A stretch of 64,000 nucleotides of DNA from Halomontanus rarus (GTDB taxonomy: Archaea > Halobacteriota > Halobacteria > Halobacteriales > Natrialbaceae). The position numbers and the translations under genes were made by a program. The stretch lies in contig NZ_CP071597.1 of the NCBI RefSeq assembly GCF_017357405.1, forward strand, positions 3,038,001 to 3,102,000. Direction: 5' to 3'. The notes under the pieces are model-generated. The model saw nothing but the letters and a program-made list of their open reading frames with translations, ran no database searches and was not told the DNA's origin. Shown here in pieces: positions 25,766-34,770 of the stretch (position 1 is its first letter; each line of letters opens with the position of its first letter).

Positions 25766-27133
25766 CTACAGGTGTGCTTCCCAGTGCTCGACGGTTACCG
25801 TCTCGCCCGCCGGAATCCCCTCGAGCGACTCCTCGACGACGACCCAGCCGTCGGCCAGCGCGACGCTCGAGAGGACGCCGGCGCCGCTGGTTCGCGTGGG
25901 GATCGCCGTCGGGGCCTCCGCAGCGTCCTCGTGCCTCTCGCTCTCCTCGCCCTCTTCATTATCTCCGGCCGACCCCTCGAGTCGGACCCGCGCGAACGTC
26001 CTCGACCCGATGTCGCTCGGTATCTTGCGCTCGAGGCGGGCTTCGGTGGTGGGATGGGGATCACCGTCGACCGGCGCTCCCTCGAGTCGCCGGAGCAGCG
26101 GCCGCAGGAACTGTACCGCGGTGACGATGCAGGCGACGGGGTAGCCCGGCAGCGCGAGGACGGGCGTGTCCTCGACGATTCCGAGGGCGACTGGGTAGCC
26201 GGGTTTGATCGCGACGCCGTGGACGAGCACCTCGCCGAGGTCGTCGATCACCTCCGGGAGGAGGTCGCGCTCGCCGACCGAGGAGCCGCCGGTGGTGACG
26301 ACGACGTCTTTCGTGAGGTCGCGCTGGATGGCCACCCGGAGTGCGTCCCGGTCGTCGGTGACGACGTCCCGGTAGGTGGCCCGACCGCCCCAGCGCTCGA
26401 TCAGCTGGGAGACGGTGAGGCCGTTGGTCTCGACGACTTCGCCGGGCTCCGGCTCGCGGTAGACGAGTTCCTCGCCGGTCGGCACGACGCCGACGGTCGG
26501 TTTCGGCCGGACCGCCACGTTCGAGACGCCGGTCGACCGCAGCAAGGCGAGGTCCGAGGGTCGAAGCCGGTGGCCCGCCTCGAACAGTATCTGCCCCTCC
26601 TCGACGTCCTCGCCAATCGGGGCGACGTTCTCGCCGACGGCGACGGCGTCGGTGATCTCGACCGCCGTCCGAGCCCCGCTCGTCGACTCGGCCTCGAGAA
26701 CGTCCGCGTGCTCGACCATTACGACGGCGTCGGCACCCGCGGGGAGTTCGCTGCCGGTGTGGACGCGGGCGGCGGTATCGGGGCCGACGGGGTCGGCTGC
26801 GGTCGATTCGTCTTCGAGATCGACCACCTCGAGAACCGCGGGCGACCGTGCGCTCGCGCCGAAGGTGTCGGCGGCCCGAACGGCGTAGCCGTCCATCGCC
26901 GCCCGCTGGTAGTGGGGGACGTCGCGGATCGCCCGCACCGCTTCGGCGAGGACGCGACCGTCGGCCGCGGGGAGGCCGAGTCGTTCGGGCTCGGTCTCAG
27001 GTTCGAATTTCGACACCCCATCGTTCTCACTCGCGCCACTCGAGACCGCCGCCTCGAGAATCTCGCGGGCGTCCTCCAGACGGGTTCGTGACTTGAACCC
27101 CGATTCGGTTCGGTCGCGGTCGGCCCCGTTCAT
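25766..27133 (-). CDS. MoeA-family molybdopterin molybdotransferase, second copy
   Basis: 455 residues from MNGADRDRTESGFKS. MoeA blocks are HYQRAAMDGYAVRAADTFGA, GSELPAGADAVVMVEHADV, VVTTGGSSVGERDLLPEVID and ALGIVEDTPVLALPGYPVAC. No PBP domain is attached, unlike the copy at 22408-24423. Archaea often keep two paralogues, plausibly for tungsten versus molybdenum or for different cofactors; sequence alone does not decide which. An internal Glu/Asp-rich insert near residues 375-395 is a low-complexity insertion. Confidence 0.9.
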   Translation of the reverse strand: MNGADRDRTESGFKSRTRLEDAREILEAAVSSGASENDGVSKFEPETEPERLGLPAADGRVLAEAVRAIRDVPHYQRAAMDGYAVRAADTFGASARSPAVLEVVDLEDESTAADPVGPDTAARVHTGSELPAGADAVVMVEHADVLEAESTSGARTAVEITDAVAVGENVAPIGEDVEEGQILFEAGHRLRPSDLALLRSTGVSNVAVRPKPTVGVVPTGEELVYREPEPGEVVETNGLTVSQLIERWGGRATYRDVVTDDRDALRVAIQRDLTKDVVVTTGGSSVGERDLLPEVIDDLGEVLVHGVAIKPGYPVALGIVEDTPVLALPGYPVACIVTAVQFLRPLLRRLEGAPVDGDPHPTTEARLERKIPSDIGSRTFARVRLEGSAGDNEEGEESERHEDAAEAPTAIPTRTSGAGVLSSVALADGWVVVEESLEGIPAGETVTVEHWEAHL

Positions 27134-27220
27134 ACCTCCACTCGAGATGTCGGGCGGCAAAAACGTGCGGGACCGAGGAGCTGTCGGTGCGTATATGTGT
27201 TCGCCGGCGCATCACCGATT

Positions 27221-28042
27221 ATGGTGACGACTTCGATGGAGCTACTCGTGATCCTTCTCGTCGCGCTCGTGGGTCTCGTCGCACTCGCGTTCGTCGCGTA
27301 CGGCGTTCGCGAACTTCAGGTCGCCTCCCACGTGCTCCGATCGCGGCCGAACTCGGTCCTCGAGGCCACCCAGGGCGGGCCGATCGAACTTCGCGGGTCC
27401 GCGACCCCCGCGGGCGGAACCCTTCGATCGCCGTTTACGAACACGCCGTGTCTGGCCTACGAGTACGAGGTCGAAGAGGAGTACAACACGAAAAACGGCA
27501 CCTCCTGGCGGACGATCGATTCGGGCGACCGGCACGTCCCGTTTCGCCTCGAGGACGACTCGGGAAGCGTCCTGATCGAACCGCCGGGTGCGTCGTTTCG
27601 GCTCACCGCGGAGGACCGGATCCACGTCGAGGGCGGTACCGAACCGCCGGCGACGATTCAGCGGTTCATCGACGCCAACGAGGACGTCGACTGCGAGAAC
27701 ACGTCGATGGACCTCCGGATATTCGAGCTTCGAACCGGCAGCGACCGGCGGTTCACCGAGCACAGACTCGACGTCGACGAGGCGGTCCACGTCCTCGGAA
27801 CCGCACGCCACGACACTACGGTTTCCCGGCGGGCCGGCGAGGTCAACGCCGCCGTCGGGATCGGCGAGGCGGCGCTTTCGGACGACCGCTGGGTTCGTCT
27901 TCGACACCGGTTGTTCGGCTATCCGTTCGTCGTCTCCGACCGGAGCGAACGGTCGCTGGGCCTGCGTGCGGCGCTCGTCGGCGGCGGCGCGGTCGTCGGC
28001 GGACTGTTACTCGTCGCGTTCGCGGCGCTCTTTTTCGCCTGA
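27221..28042 (+). CDS. GIDE-domain membrane protein
   Basis: 273 residues from MVTTSMELLVILLVALVGLV; ATGs five codons downstream and eight upstream are alternatives. An N-terminal helix is followed by the GIDE-type beta-rich domain: IELRGSATPAGGTLRSPFTN, CLAYEYEVEEEYNTKNGTSW, then a C-terminal membrane helix (AALVGGGAVVGGLLLVAFAA). GIDE was defined in eukaryotic E3 ligases, but prokaryotic copies lack RING fingers, as here. Function unknown; the protein is likely exposed at the membrane. Confidence 0.75.
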   Translation: MVTTSMELLVILLVALVGLVALAFVAYGVRELQVASHVLRSRPNSVLEATQGGPIELRGSATPAGGTLRSPFTNTPCLAYEYEVEEEYNTKNGTSWRTIDSGDRHVPFRLEDDSGSVLIEPPGASFRLTAEDRIHVEGGTEPPATIQRFIDANEDVDCENTSMDLRIFELRTGSDRRFTEHRLDVDEAVHVLGTARHDTTVSRRAGEVNAAVGIGEAALSDDRWVRLRHRLFGYPFVVSDRSERSLGLRAALVGGGAVVGGLLLVAFAALFFA

Positions 28043-28090
28043 GTCTGTGAGTCCGTCTCGAGTCCGCCGGAGTCGAGAGCGCGAGGTGAG

Positions 28091-28153
28091 GTCGAACTCG
28101 GACCCGGACAGAATCCGAACTCGAACCTGAATCCGAACCCGAACTCGAACCGG
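28091..28153. repeat. Degenerate (GAACTC/GAATCC)n hexamer repeat
   Basis: About ten adjacent units such as GAACTC GGACCC GGACAG AATCCG between the GIDE and Hsp20 genes. It is the clearest intergenic example of the repeat class in this window. Confidence 0.6.
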
Positions 28154-28193
28154 GACCGCGGCCTTTTTCGTATCGGCGTTCGAACCCGGTACT

Positions 28194-28553
28194 ATGTCAG
28201 CGCTCCGCGATGCCTTGCGGGATCTCCCCGACGGAATCTTCTTCGATCTCCTCGAGAGCGACGAGGCGTATCTACTCGTCCTCGACGTACCGGGCGTCTC
28301 CGCGGAGACGCTCGAACTCGTCGTCGAGAACGGTCGGATCTCGATCGAGGCGCGCCGAGAGAAGGACCTCCCCGCCGACTATCGTTACCTCGAGGAGAAC
28401 CGATCGCTGTTTTTCGACGCCGACCTGCCGCTCCCCGCCGACGCCGCCGAGACCGAAGCCCAGGCGGTGGTGACCAACGGTGTCCTCGAGTTGACCCTCC
28501 CCAAACGCGAGGCGAGCGAAGAGACGACCATCGATATCGTCGACGACGGATAA
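28194..28553 (+). CDS. Hsp20/alpha-crystallin small heat-shock protein
   Basis: 119 residues. The alpha-crystallin domain fills about 20-115: SDEAYLLVLDVPGVSAETLE, ISIEARRE, and the closing VVTNGVLELTLPKREA, the usual GVLxIxxPK signature. Such proteins hold unfolded proteins in oligomers. Its stop is directly followed by the UbiB-kinase reading frame in the same phase, which may indicate coupled expression. Confidence 0.85.
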   Translation: MSALRDALRDLPDGIFFDLLESDEAYLLVLDVPGVSAETLELVVENGRISIEARREKDLPADYRYLEENRSLFFDADLPLPADAAETEAQAVVTNGVLELTLPKREASEETTIDIVDDG

Positions 28554-28628
28554 GCGGGGTGGTCAGTTCTGAGCACTCTCCGCGCGTACCGGCGCTTCGT
28601 CGTCGTCGCGTGGCAGTTCCTCCCGCTG

Positions 28629-30272
28629 TTGCTGGCCTACGCTCGCGACCGCCGGCGGTTCCTGCTGTTCGGCCGCTCGCGACGGGTCGGTGGTGACGTC
28701 CGCCGCCGGCGCGCACAGCGCCTCCTCGATTCGCTTTTGACCCTCGGTCCGACGTTCATCAAACTCGGCCAACTGCTCTCGACTCGTCCCGACGTGCTGC
28801 CGCCGGAGTACATCGAGGTGCTCTCGGCGCTGCAAGACGAGGTCCCGCCGGCCGACTGGGCGAACGCGAGGGTCGTCCTCGAGGAGGAACTCGGGCCGAT
28901 CGACGAGCGCTTCGCCGAGTTCGAGACCGAGGCGATCAGCGGTGCGAGTCTCGGCCAGGTGTATCGGGCGCGCGTGGACGCACGAGCGATGGGGGAAAAC
29001 GAGGATCACGCGGAAGACGCCATGGACGTCGCGGTCAAGGTTCGTCGACCCGGCATCGAGGAACTGGTCGAAGCCGACCTCCGGGTCGTTCGCTGGTCGC
29101 TGCCGATCCTGATGCGATTCGTCGGCGAATCCCGCGCGTTCTCCCTCGAGAACCTGGCCGACGAGTTCGCCCGGACGATCCGCGAGGAGATGGACTACGA
29201 ACGCGAGGCGACCATGCTCACCGAGATCCGGTCGAACTTCGCCGATGACGACCGGTTCGTCATCCCCGCCGTCGTCGACTCCCACTCGAGTGCGCGCGTG
29301 CTCACGATGGAGTACGTCCCCGGGACGAAGATCAACGACGTCGCGAAACTCGACGAGAAGGGAATCGATCGCGGGCAGATCGCAGAGCACCTCGAGCGGT
29401 CGTACCTGCAGATGATCATCGACGACGGTGTCTACCACGCCGACCCGCATCCCGGAAACCTCGCGGTTACCGACGACGGGGCGATCGTCTTCTACGACTT
29501 CGGCATGTCCGGTCGGGTCGACGAGTTTGTCCAGGAGAAGATCGTCGACTTCTACATCGCCGTCGCGAACCAGGACATCGACGCCATCCTCGACGCCCTG
29601 ATCGAGATCGGAACCCTGAGCCCCGAGGCGGATCGGCAGGTGATGGCCGAGGTGATGGAACTGGCTATCGCGGACGCCCGCGGCGAATCGATCGAACAGT
29701 ACCGCGTCCAGCAGATCGTCGGTCAGATCGAGGACTCGATCTACGAGTTTCCGTTCCGACTGCCCGCGAACCTCGCGCTCGTCCTCCGGGTCGCGACCGT
29801 CGTTGAGGGGGTATGCGTCACGCTCGATCCCGACTTCGACTTCATCGACACGGCGACGGAGTACCTCACCGAAGAAGGCTACCGCGAGGAGTCGATCCGC
29901 CAGTACCTCTCCGAGAGCGGCCAGCAGGTCCGTCGGTCGGCCGAATCGGCGACGCGCGTCCTGCCGAAGACCGAGCGGGCGCTCGACCGCCTCGACAGAG
30001 ACGACACGTTCGTCCGCATCGGCGTCGAGGACTCCGAACAGGTCTTCGACAAACTCGCAAAACGACTCGTCTACGGCATGTTGTTGACGATGGGCGTGTT
30101 CTCGATGGGCGTCCTCTACGCGCTGGGCGCGCCCGAGGCGTCAGTCGTCGCAGCGGTGTTCTCGACCGTGTTGTCGATCCAACTCTACCGATCGTTTCGC
30201 AAGCCCCAGTCGATTCGGACGACACCGCAGTTCACCCGCCAGAACCTGCGCCAGCGCCGCGAGGACGAGTGA
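28629..30272 (+). CDS. ABC1/UbiB (AarF) atypical kinase family protein
   Basis: 547 residues from a TTG. Family motifs are LGPTFIKLGQLLSTRPDVLP (the KxGQ element), ISGASLGQVYRARVDA (Ala-rich loop), VAVKVRRPGIEE, VYHADPHPGNLAV and IVFYDFGMSG. Two membrane helices close the protein. UbiB-type kinases support isoprenoid-quinone synthesis or lipid homeostasis. The frame stays open upstream: STLRAYRRFVVVAWQFLPLL looks like a conserved N-terminus but has no ATG or GTG, only a CTG at 28569. The real start may be upstream of 28629. Confidence 0.85.
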   Translation: MLAYARDRRRFLLFGRSRRVGGDVRRRRAQRLLDSLLTLGPTFIKLGQLLSTRPDVLPPEYIEVLSALQDEVPPADWANARVVLEEELGPIDERFAEFETEAISGASLGQVYRARVDARAMGENEDHAEDAMDVAVKVRRPGIEELVEADLRVVRWSLPILMRFVGESRAFSLENLADEFARTIREEMDYEREATMLTEIRSNFADDDRFVIPAVVDSHSSARVLTMEYVPGTKINDVAKLDEKGIDRGQIAEHLERSYLQMIIDDGVYHADPHPGNLAVTDDGAIVFYDFGMSGRVDEFVQEKIVDFYIAVANQDIDAILDALIEIGTLSPEADRQVMAEVMELAIADARGESIEQYRVQQIVGQIEDSIYEFPFRLPANLALVLRVATVVEGVCVTLDPDFDFIDTATEYLTEEGYREESIRQYLSESGQQVRRSAESATRVLPKTERALDRLDRDDTFVRIGVEDSEQVFDKLAKRLVYGMLLTMGVFSMGVLYALGAPEASVVAAVFSTVLSIQLYRSFRKPQSIRTTPQFTRQNLRQRREDE

Positions 30273-30355
30273 GTCGAGTCGGATCCCGTCTGCTGTCTCC
30301 CGAGAATTTGTCCTGGAACCACCGCACCAGAAACGTGTGCGCGTAATATTACACG

Positions 30356-30700
30356 CTACGTCGACCGGAACTCCGTCCAGGCGCTGTGATCGATACAATC
30401 CCCGAACCGATGGTCGTCGCGGTAGCGGGCCGTTCCGCTCCGCGGGTCGTACTCGAGGAATCCGCACTCCGCCAGTTTCGGGAGCGTGACGTGGTGGAGC
30501 CTCGTCCGAATCAGATCTCTGTCGCTTCTCTCGGAATCGTGTGCGAGGACGAAGGGGAGCAGATCGTCGATCGAGGCGACGTCGTCGTTCTCCCGAAAGT
30601 AGTACAGGACGTAGCGACGATGACTGTCGGCCATCGCCTCGAAGAAGTCGTCGAGCGGCGGTCCGTGTCGTTGTGCGTGTTCCCCACGTGCTGGCGTCAT
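30356..30700 (-). CDS. DUF7344 winged-helix protein
   Basis: 114 residues from MTPARGEHAQRHG. Core pattern: DDFFEAMADSHRRYVLYYFR, then RDLIRTRLHHVTLPKLAECG and LEYDPRSGTARYRDD, the haloarchaeal DUF7344 winged helix. It is similar in plan to the gene at 13595-13960. Predicted DNA-binding regulator. Confidence 0.7.
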   Translation of the reverse strand: MTPARGEHAQRHGPPLDDFFEAMADSHRRYVLYYFRENDDVASIDDLLPFVLAHDSERSDRDLIRTRLHHVTLPKLAECGFLEYDPRSGTARYRDDHRFGDCIDHSAWTEFRST

Positions 30701-30753
30701 ACCGACGATAACGGGATCCACCGGATAACCACGGCCGTTGGGTGGTCAACTGT

Positions 30754-31416
30754 TTAAATACCTCGGTCGTCGGTGGCGAGCGTCTGGCGCAGTAACCCGG
30801 CCTGCCCGCGTCGCAGTCGAGCGGACAACGCCTGATCGGAGATCCCGAACGCGGACGCCAGCTCCCGTAACGTCGTCCCCCGCGGGACCTCGAAGTAACC
30901 GGCTTCGAGGGCCGCCAGAAGCGCTTCTCGCTGTGAGTCCGTGACGCCGTAGTCCCGTCCGCCCGGCTGCTCGCGGTAGAGCCTATTGAGCGAGAACCAC
31001 AGCGATTGGTCCTGACAGCTCTCTTTGAAGGTGGCGAGCGCTTCTCGAGACGGGATCCGAACGCGGGATCGAAGCCCGTCTCGAGTGAGCGTCGAATCGA
31101 GTATGACCATATCCGATTCCGCGACGACGGGGTACAGAATCACGCGCGATCCTTCCTCCGACGCCGTTATCCGGTAGAGCCGTCGGTCTCCGACCGTCGA
31201 GATCGGAGCGAGGGTGTCGCAGTGGGGATCGGCGTCCATCGCCGCCTCGAACGCCTCGAAGTCGACGCCGCTCGCCCAGTGGTAGAAGACGGTCGCCGAC
31301 TCGTCGCCACTGCCCGCCGGGTGGACCTCCTCTAACGACAGTTTTAGATCCGGAAGCGCCTCGAACGTGTGCTCGAGGACGTGTAGTTCGTGGGTCCACT
31401 CGGCGATGAAGCTCAT
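30754..31416 (-). CDS. HTH_10 (bacterio-opsin-activator type) regulator
   Basis: 220 residues from MSFIAEWTHELHVLEHTFEA. The N-terminal 150 residues follow the BAT sensor plan. The C-terminus carries VTDSQREALLAALEAGYFEV and RELASAFGISDQALSARLRR. A longer frame reaching 31500 adds an unlikely N-terminus. It neighbours the DUF7344 gene on the same strand, so the pair may be co-regulated. Target unknown. Confidence 0.8.
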   Translation of the reverse strand: MSFIAEWTHELHVLEHTFEALPDLKLSLEEVHPAGSGDESATVFYHWASGVDFEAFEAAMDADPHCDTLAPISTVGDRRLYRITASEEGSRVILYPVVAESDMVILDSTLTRDGLRSRVRIPSREALATFKESCQDQSLWFSLNRLYREQPGGRDYGVTDSQREALLAALEAGYFEVPRGTTLRELASAFGISDQALSARLRRGQAGLLRQTLATDDRGI

Positions 31417-31673
31417 TGTGTTAGCAAATCTGGCACTATTGAAACCGCTTGTGGCTCTCGCGCACTCCGAACGCGTTCGATACGGTATGTTGTCAGTCAT
31501 TTTCGGTGCAATCGCAGCTAGGTCGCGGTTACACCGGTAAACAGTGACAGCAGTCCGTCTGATTTCCCGGGCGACGAGTCGGCTCCGGGTTCGGGAATCG
31601 GGTCGCCGGCGGGTTTTCGAGTCGCGTTCGCCACCGAGTAAACCGTTTTCCCGCTCGCGGGTGACGTGGACGT

Positions 31674-32786
31674 ATGGACTCCGACTACGGTCGGCTCGCC
31701 GACCTGCCGGTGACGATCGACTCGGCCTCGACGGAGCGTCTCGAGCGCGATACCTCGAGCGGGTTCACGCGCGTGACGACCGTGTTCTCGCTGTCCGGTC
31801 CCGGTCCCGATCCCGGTCCCGATCCCGATTCCGGTTCCGAATCGGACCCTCGGGACGCCACGGCGATCGGCCGCGGCGAGGACGTCACCTACGAGACCGC
31901 CGACCACGACGCGCTCGCCGACTCCGGTTTGCCGGCACTCGAGGGCGAGTACACGATCGATTCGTTTTCAGACCGGCTGGAAGAACTCGACCTATTTCCG
32001 ACCGGTGGCCCCGACCGCGAGGTATTCCGAAACTACCGCCGCTGGGGCCTCGAGAGCGCCGCCCTCGATCTGGCGCTCCGACAGGCCGGGACGGATCTCG
32101 CGACGGCGCTCGACCGGTCGGCCGGTCCGCTCCGGTTCGTCGCCAGCACGCGGTTAGGAGAGCCGCCGACGACCGATCGCGTCGACTCGCTTCTCGAGCG
32201 GGTGCCCGGCCTCGGGTTCAAACTCGACCCGACGAGCGACTGGGACGACTCGCTGGTCGCCGACCTGGCGGAAACTGGGGCCGTCCGCATCCTCGATCTG
32301 AAGGGCCACTACGAGGGAACCGACGTCGACGCCCCCGCAGATCCTGAACTCTACGAGCGAGTCCTCGAGGGATTCCCGGACGCCGTCATCGAGGACCCGG
32401 CGTTGACCGACGAAACGCGGCCGCTGTTTTCCGATCCGGACGTTCGAGGTCGGGTCTCCTGGGACGCCCCGATCCACGGCGTCGACGACGTCGAGGCCCT
32501 GCCGTGGGAACCGTCGTGGCTCAACGTCAAACCCTCCCGGTTCGGCTCGCTCGAGTCGCTGCTCGAGACGCTCGCCTACTGCGAGGAGCGCGAGATCCGC
32601 TGCTACGGCGGCGGTCAGTTCGAACTCGGCGTCGGCCGCGGCCAGCTGCAGTTGCTGGCCGCGCTGTACTATCCCGACTCGCCCAACGACGTCGCGCCGC
32701 GCGCGTACAACGATCCGGAACTGGCGGAGGAGTTGCCGGCGAGCCCGCTCGAGCCGTCGACGGAGTCGGTCGGCTTCCGCTGGTGA
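31674..32786 (+). CDS. Enolase-superfamily-like protein
   Basis: 370 residues. A low-complexity Pro/Asp/Ser insert (about 41-60), coded by CGGTCCCGATCC hexamers, interrupts the N-terminal capping domain. The barrel keeps superfamily landmarks: GFKLDPTSDW (second-strand Lys), VRILDLKGHYEG (Asp), DAVIEDPALT (Glu), SWDAPIHGVDD and LNVKPSRFGS. Superfamily members abstract a proton next to a carboxylate with Mg. The exact reaction (muconate cycloisomerase- or OSBS-like) is not evident. Confidence 0.7.
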   Translation: MDSDYGRLADLPVTIDSASTERLERDTSSGFTRVTTVFSLSGPGPDPGPDPDSGSESDPRDATAIGRGEDVTYETADHDALADSGLPALEGEYTIDSFSDRLEELDLFPTGGPDREVFRNYRRWGLESAALDLALRQAGTDLATALDRSAGPLRFVASTRLGEPPTTDRVDSLLERVPGLGFKLDPTSDWDDSLVADLAETGAVRILDLKGHYEGTDVDAPADPELYERVLEGFPDAVIEDPALTDETRPLFSDPDVRGRVSWDAPIHGVDDVEALPWEPSWLNVKPSRFGSLESLLETLAYCEEREIRCYGGGQFELGVGRGQLQLLAALYYPDSPNDVAPRAYNDPELAEELPASPLEPSTESVGFRW

Positions 32787-32921
32787 CGGGAGAGTCGGGT
32801 TCGGCTCCGTTCGTCGCTGGATCAGTGCTCCCGTCTCCAGGTCTCTCATCCTCCGACCAACCACGCTGTCACGGACCTCCCCGACGGAGAGATATATGGA
32901 CGGCGGTGCTACTATCGCCCG

Positions 32922-33230
32922 ATGACCGAGTGGATAGAGATCACTACCGAGGAGGGTCCGGACGAAAACGCCACAGAACGTGTTCCAAGGGAGTGGTACG
33001 AATACAATCGACGTGCTAAGGGCGTTCTCGAGACGCTCCGCGAACGGTTCCGCGACGAACCGGGTGTGACGGGATCCGGACTGCGGAGAGGTGAGCAGAC
33101 GATCGCAGGAAAACACGTCCTGCAACCGGTGGTGTACGCCGAGGAAACGGTCGCACAGGACGTTCCCGACGAGATCGATGGGATCCCCGTCCGAATCGAA
33201 CCGCCGCGAGGGGACGCCGTGGGTCTTTGA
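32922..33230 (+). CDS. Hypothetical haloarchaeal protein, 102 aa
   Basis: 102 residues, MTEWIEITTEEGPDENATER. A helix (YEYNRRAKGVLETLRERF) precedes short strands: GLRRGEQTIAGKHVLQPVVY, then DEIDGIPVRIEPPRG. The pattern is reminiscent of small alpha/beta domains in which a sequence must be IxG-matched, but I do not recognise the family. It stands alone, followed by about 285 bp without a gene. Confidence 0.5.
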   Translation: MTEWIEITTEEGPDENATERVPREWYEYNRRAKGVLETLRERFRDEPGVTGSGLRRGEQTIAGKHVLQPVVYAEETVAQDVPDEIDGIPVRIEPPRGDAVGL

Positions 33231-33515
33231 GGAGCGACCGACCGTCCACGGTCACCGCGACTGCCGACCGAAACCGGAGGGCGTCGACGATACCGTCTCC
33301 TCGAGCAGTTCGGAGAGGCCCATTCGGCACGGGTATCGACGGCTCGTGGGAACCGCTGTCGTCCCCGCGCTCTGGTCGCCTCGTCGCGTAATTCAAATTC
33401 GATCGGTGTGCCGCGTGCGAGCAGCGGAGACAGCACTCGAGGCAGACTTTCGATAGTACATCGAGAACGGGAGCGAGCCCACGACGGTAGTCGAGAGTAG
33501 CCGTCGAAACGAACG

Positions 33516-33971
33516 TTAGGCGTCGGGACGAGGCATCGTCTCGATATCTCGGACTCGAGGCGTCTTCTCGACGGACTGGTATTGACGTTGCCACGCCTCC
33601 TCCGGGAAGAGACCGTTTCGGTCGAACAGTTCGCGGGCCGGTTCGGTGAGTTCGTAGAACTTGTAGGGGTAGTCTCGAAGCCGTTCGCCGACCTCGAACT
33701 CGCGCTCTCGAACGACGCCGACGTCTTCCAACGTCTGGAGGTGCCGGCGGATGGCGTCGTCGCTCAGCGGTGGATTCATGTAGTCCAACTCCTCGACGCT
33801 GGGCATTCCCTTCGGGTGACCGACGATATCTGCGAGGAGGTCGGCCCGTTTCTTGTCGGTCGCCTTCTGGAGCGCACGCCACGAATCGAACTCCTCGTCC
33901 TCGTCGTCATCGTCGGCGTTCCGAGGTGCTTTCGATGGGGCGGCCACCGTCGTCTCAGGCCTCATACTCAT
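33516..33971 (-). CDS. ArsR-like winged-helix regulator
   Basis: 151 residues from MSMRPETTVAAPS. After an acidic stretch (ADDDDEDEEFD), the winged helix spans about 35-105: DKKRADLLADIVGHPKGMPS and PLSDDAIRRHLQTLEDVGVV. The C-terminal helix then follows (FYELTEPARELFDRNG). It is divergent from the 34094 gene over an AT-rich promoter, and so is the most likely regulator of it. Confidence 0.75.
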   Translation of the reverse strand: MSMRPETTVAAPSKAPRNADDDDEDEEFDSWRALQKATDKKRADLLADIVGHPKGMPSVEELDYMNPPLSDDAIRRHLQTLEDVGVVREREFEVGERLRDYPYKFYELTEPARELFDRNGLFPEEAWQRQYQSVEKTPRVRDIETMPRPDA

Positions 33972-34093
33972 GCATTGGGGTGCTACCACCATAAAGCATT
34001 CTCACCCTACTGAGGACAGTACCACAAATAATACCACAATCAAATACACGGAGAACACAATCCTAATATATCAACCGATACCACAACTGAATA
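33972..34093. promoter_or_regulatory. AT-rich divergent promoter region
   Basis: 122 bp between two divergent starts, much richer in A/T than the flanks. It has ACCACAAATAATACCACAAT direct repetition (CCACAAATAATA / CCACAATCAAAT) around 34022-34045 and a TATA-like CTAATATATC at 34062-34071, about 25-30 bp before the 34094 ATG. Confidence 0.45.
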
Positions 34094-34699
34094 ATGGGTT
34101 CCGGAGATGATCGGTTCGGTATCGACGACACCACGAGTTCTGAGGTACCTGACGAAGAAGAATTGATGACCGAAATCACCGATATACACCTCACTCCGAG
34201 CGAACATCAGCGGATCAAGGATCTGGTGAACAGTCCGCAACTGGACCGCATCAAGGGTCACGACCGACGATATCTGGTCGCAGGGGCAGGTGGGAATACT
34301 GGAGCCGCAACTCGTCGAAAGACCGTCTACGACCTGCTCGATTCGCGATCGGCTCCACCGGCGGTCGCCATGCAACTAGAAGACTTCGGGCTGACACCCG
34401 AGGAGATCCGGCTGTGGACTCGAGTGTTCGATATCCTTTGCGGAATGGCGACGCACATCGTCGCCGTTATCGAAGACTTCGATGGCGGCTACGTCTGGGA
34501 GTTAGGGCTGCTCTTTGCCCCGTCGTACCGGGCAAAAGCGTGGGTGTTGAAACGACGGTATCCGGACGAAGAAACGGAACGTGAGCGATACGACAACGGA
34601 ATGGGTGCCTCGCACGTCGAGCTTCTTCTGACCGGCGACCACTCTCTCGAGTGGACCGATGTAACTGAACTCCGGACCGTCGTCGACGAAATCCCCTGA
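34094..34699 (+). CDS. Uncharacterised protein with nucleoside-deoxyribosyltransferase/TIR-like pattern
   Basis: 201 residues. After an acidic N-terminus come RRYLVAGAGGNTGAATRRK (60-78; first strand and loop), a helical part, and THIVAVIEDFDGGYVWELGL (120-139). E136 sits where the catalytic Glu of nucleoside 2-deoxyribosyltransferases and TIR-like NADases occurs. HVELLLTGDHSLEW closes the fold. This is a visual fold suggestion only; no family is recognised firmly. It is divergent from a winged-helix gene over an AT-rich promoter, a layout common for accessory or defence genes. Confidence 0.5.
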   Translation: MGSGDDRFGIDDTTSSEVPDEEELMTEITDIHLTPSEHQRIKDLVNSPQLDRIKGHDRRYLVAGAGGNTGAATRRKTVYDLLDSRSAPPAVAMQLEDFGLTPEEIRLWTRVFDILCGMATHIVAVIEDFDGGYVWELGLLFAPSYRAKAWVLKRRYPDEETERERYDNGMGASHVELLLTGDHSLEWTDVTELRTVVDEIP

Positions 34700-34770
34700 G
34701 ACGACAGTACAGGATCAGTCGTCGAGTGGCCGCCGAAGCGTACTTCTTCGCACACCCAGTGATTCTTCGC

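Noticed and set aside
28091..28153. Repeat tract as a CRISPR array or terminator
   Set aside because: Units are six bases, degenerate and contiguous, without spacers or a stem-loop followed by T-runs.
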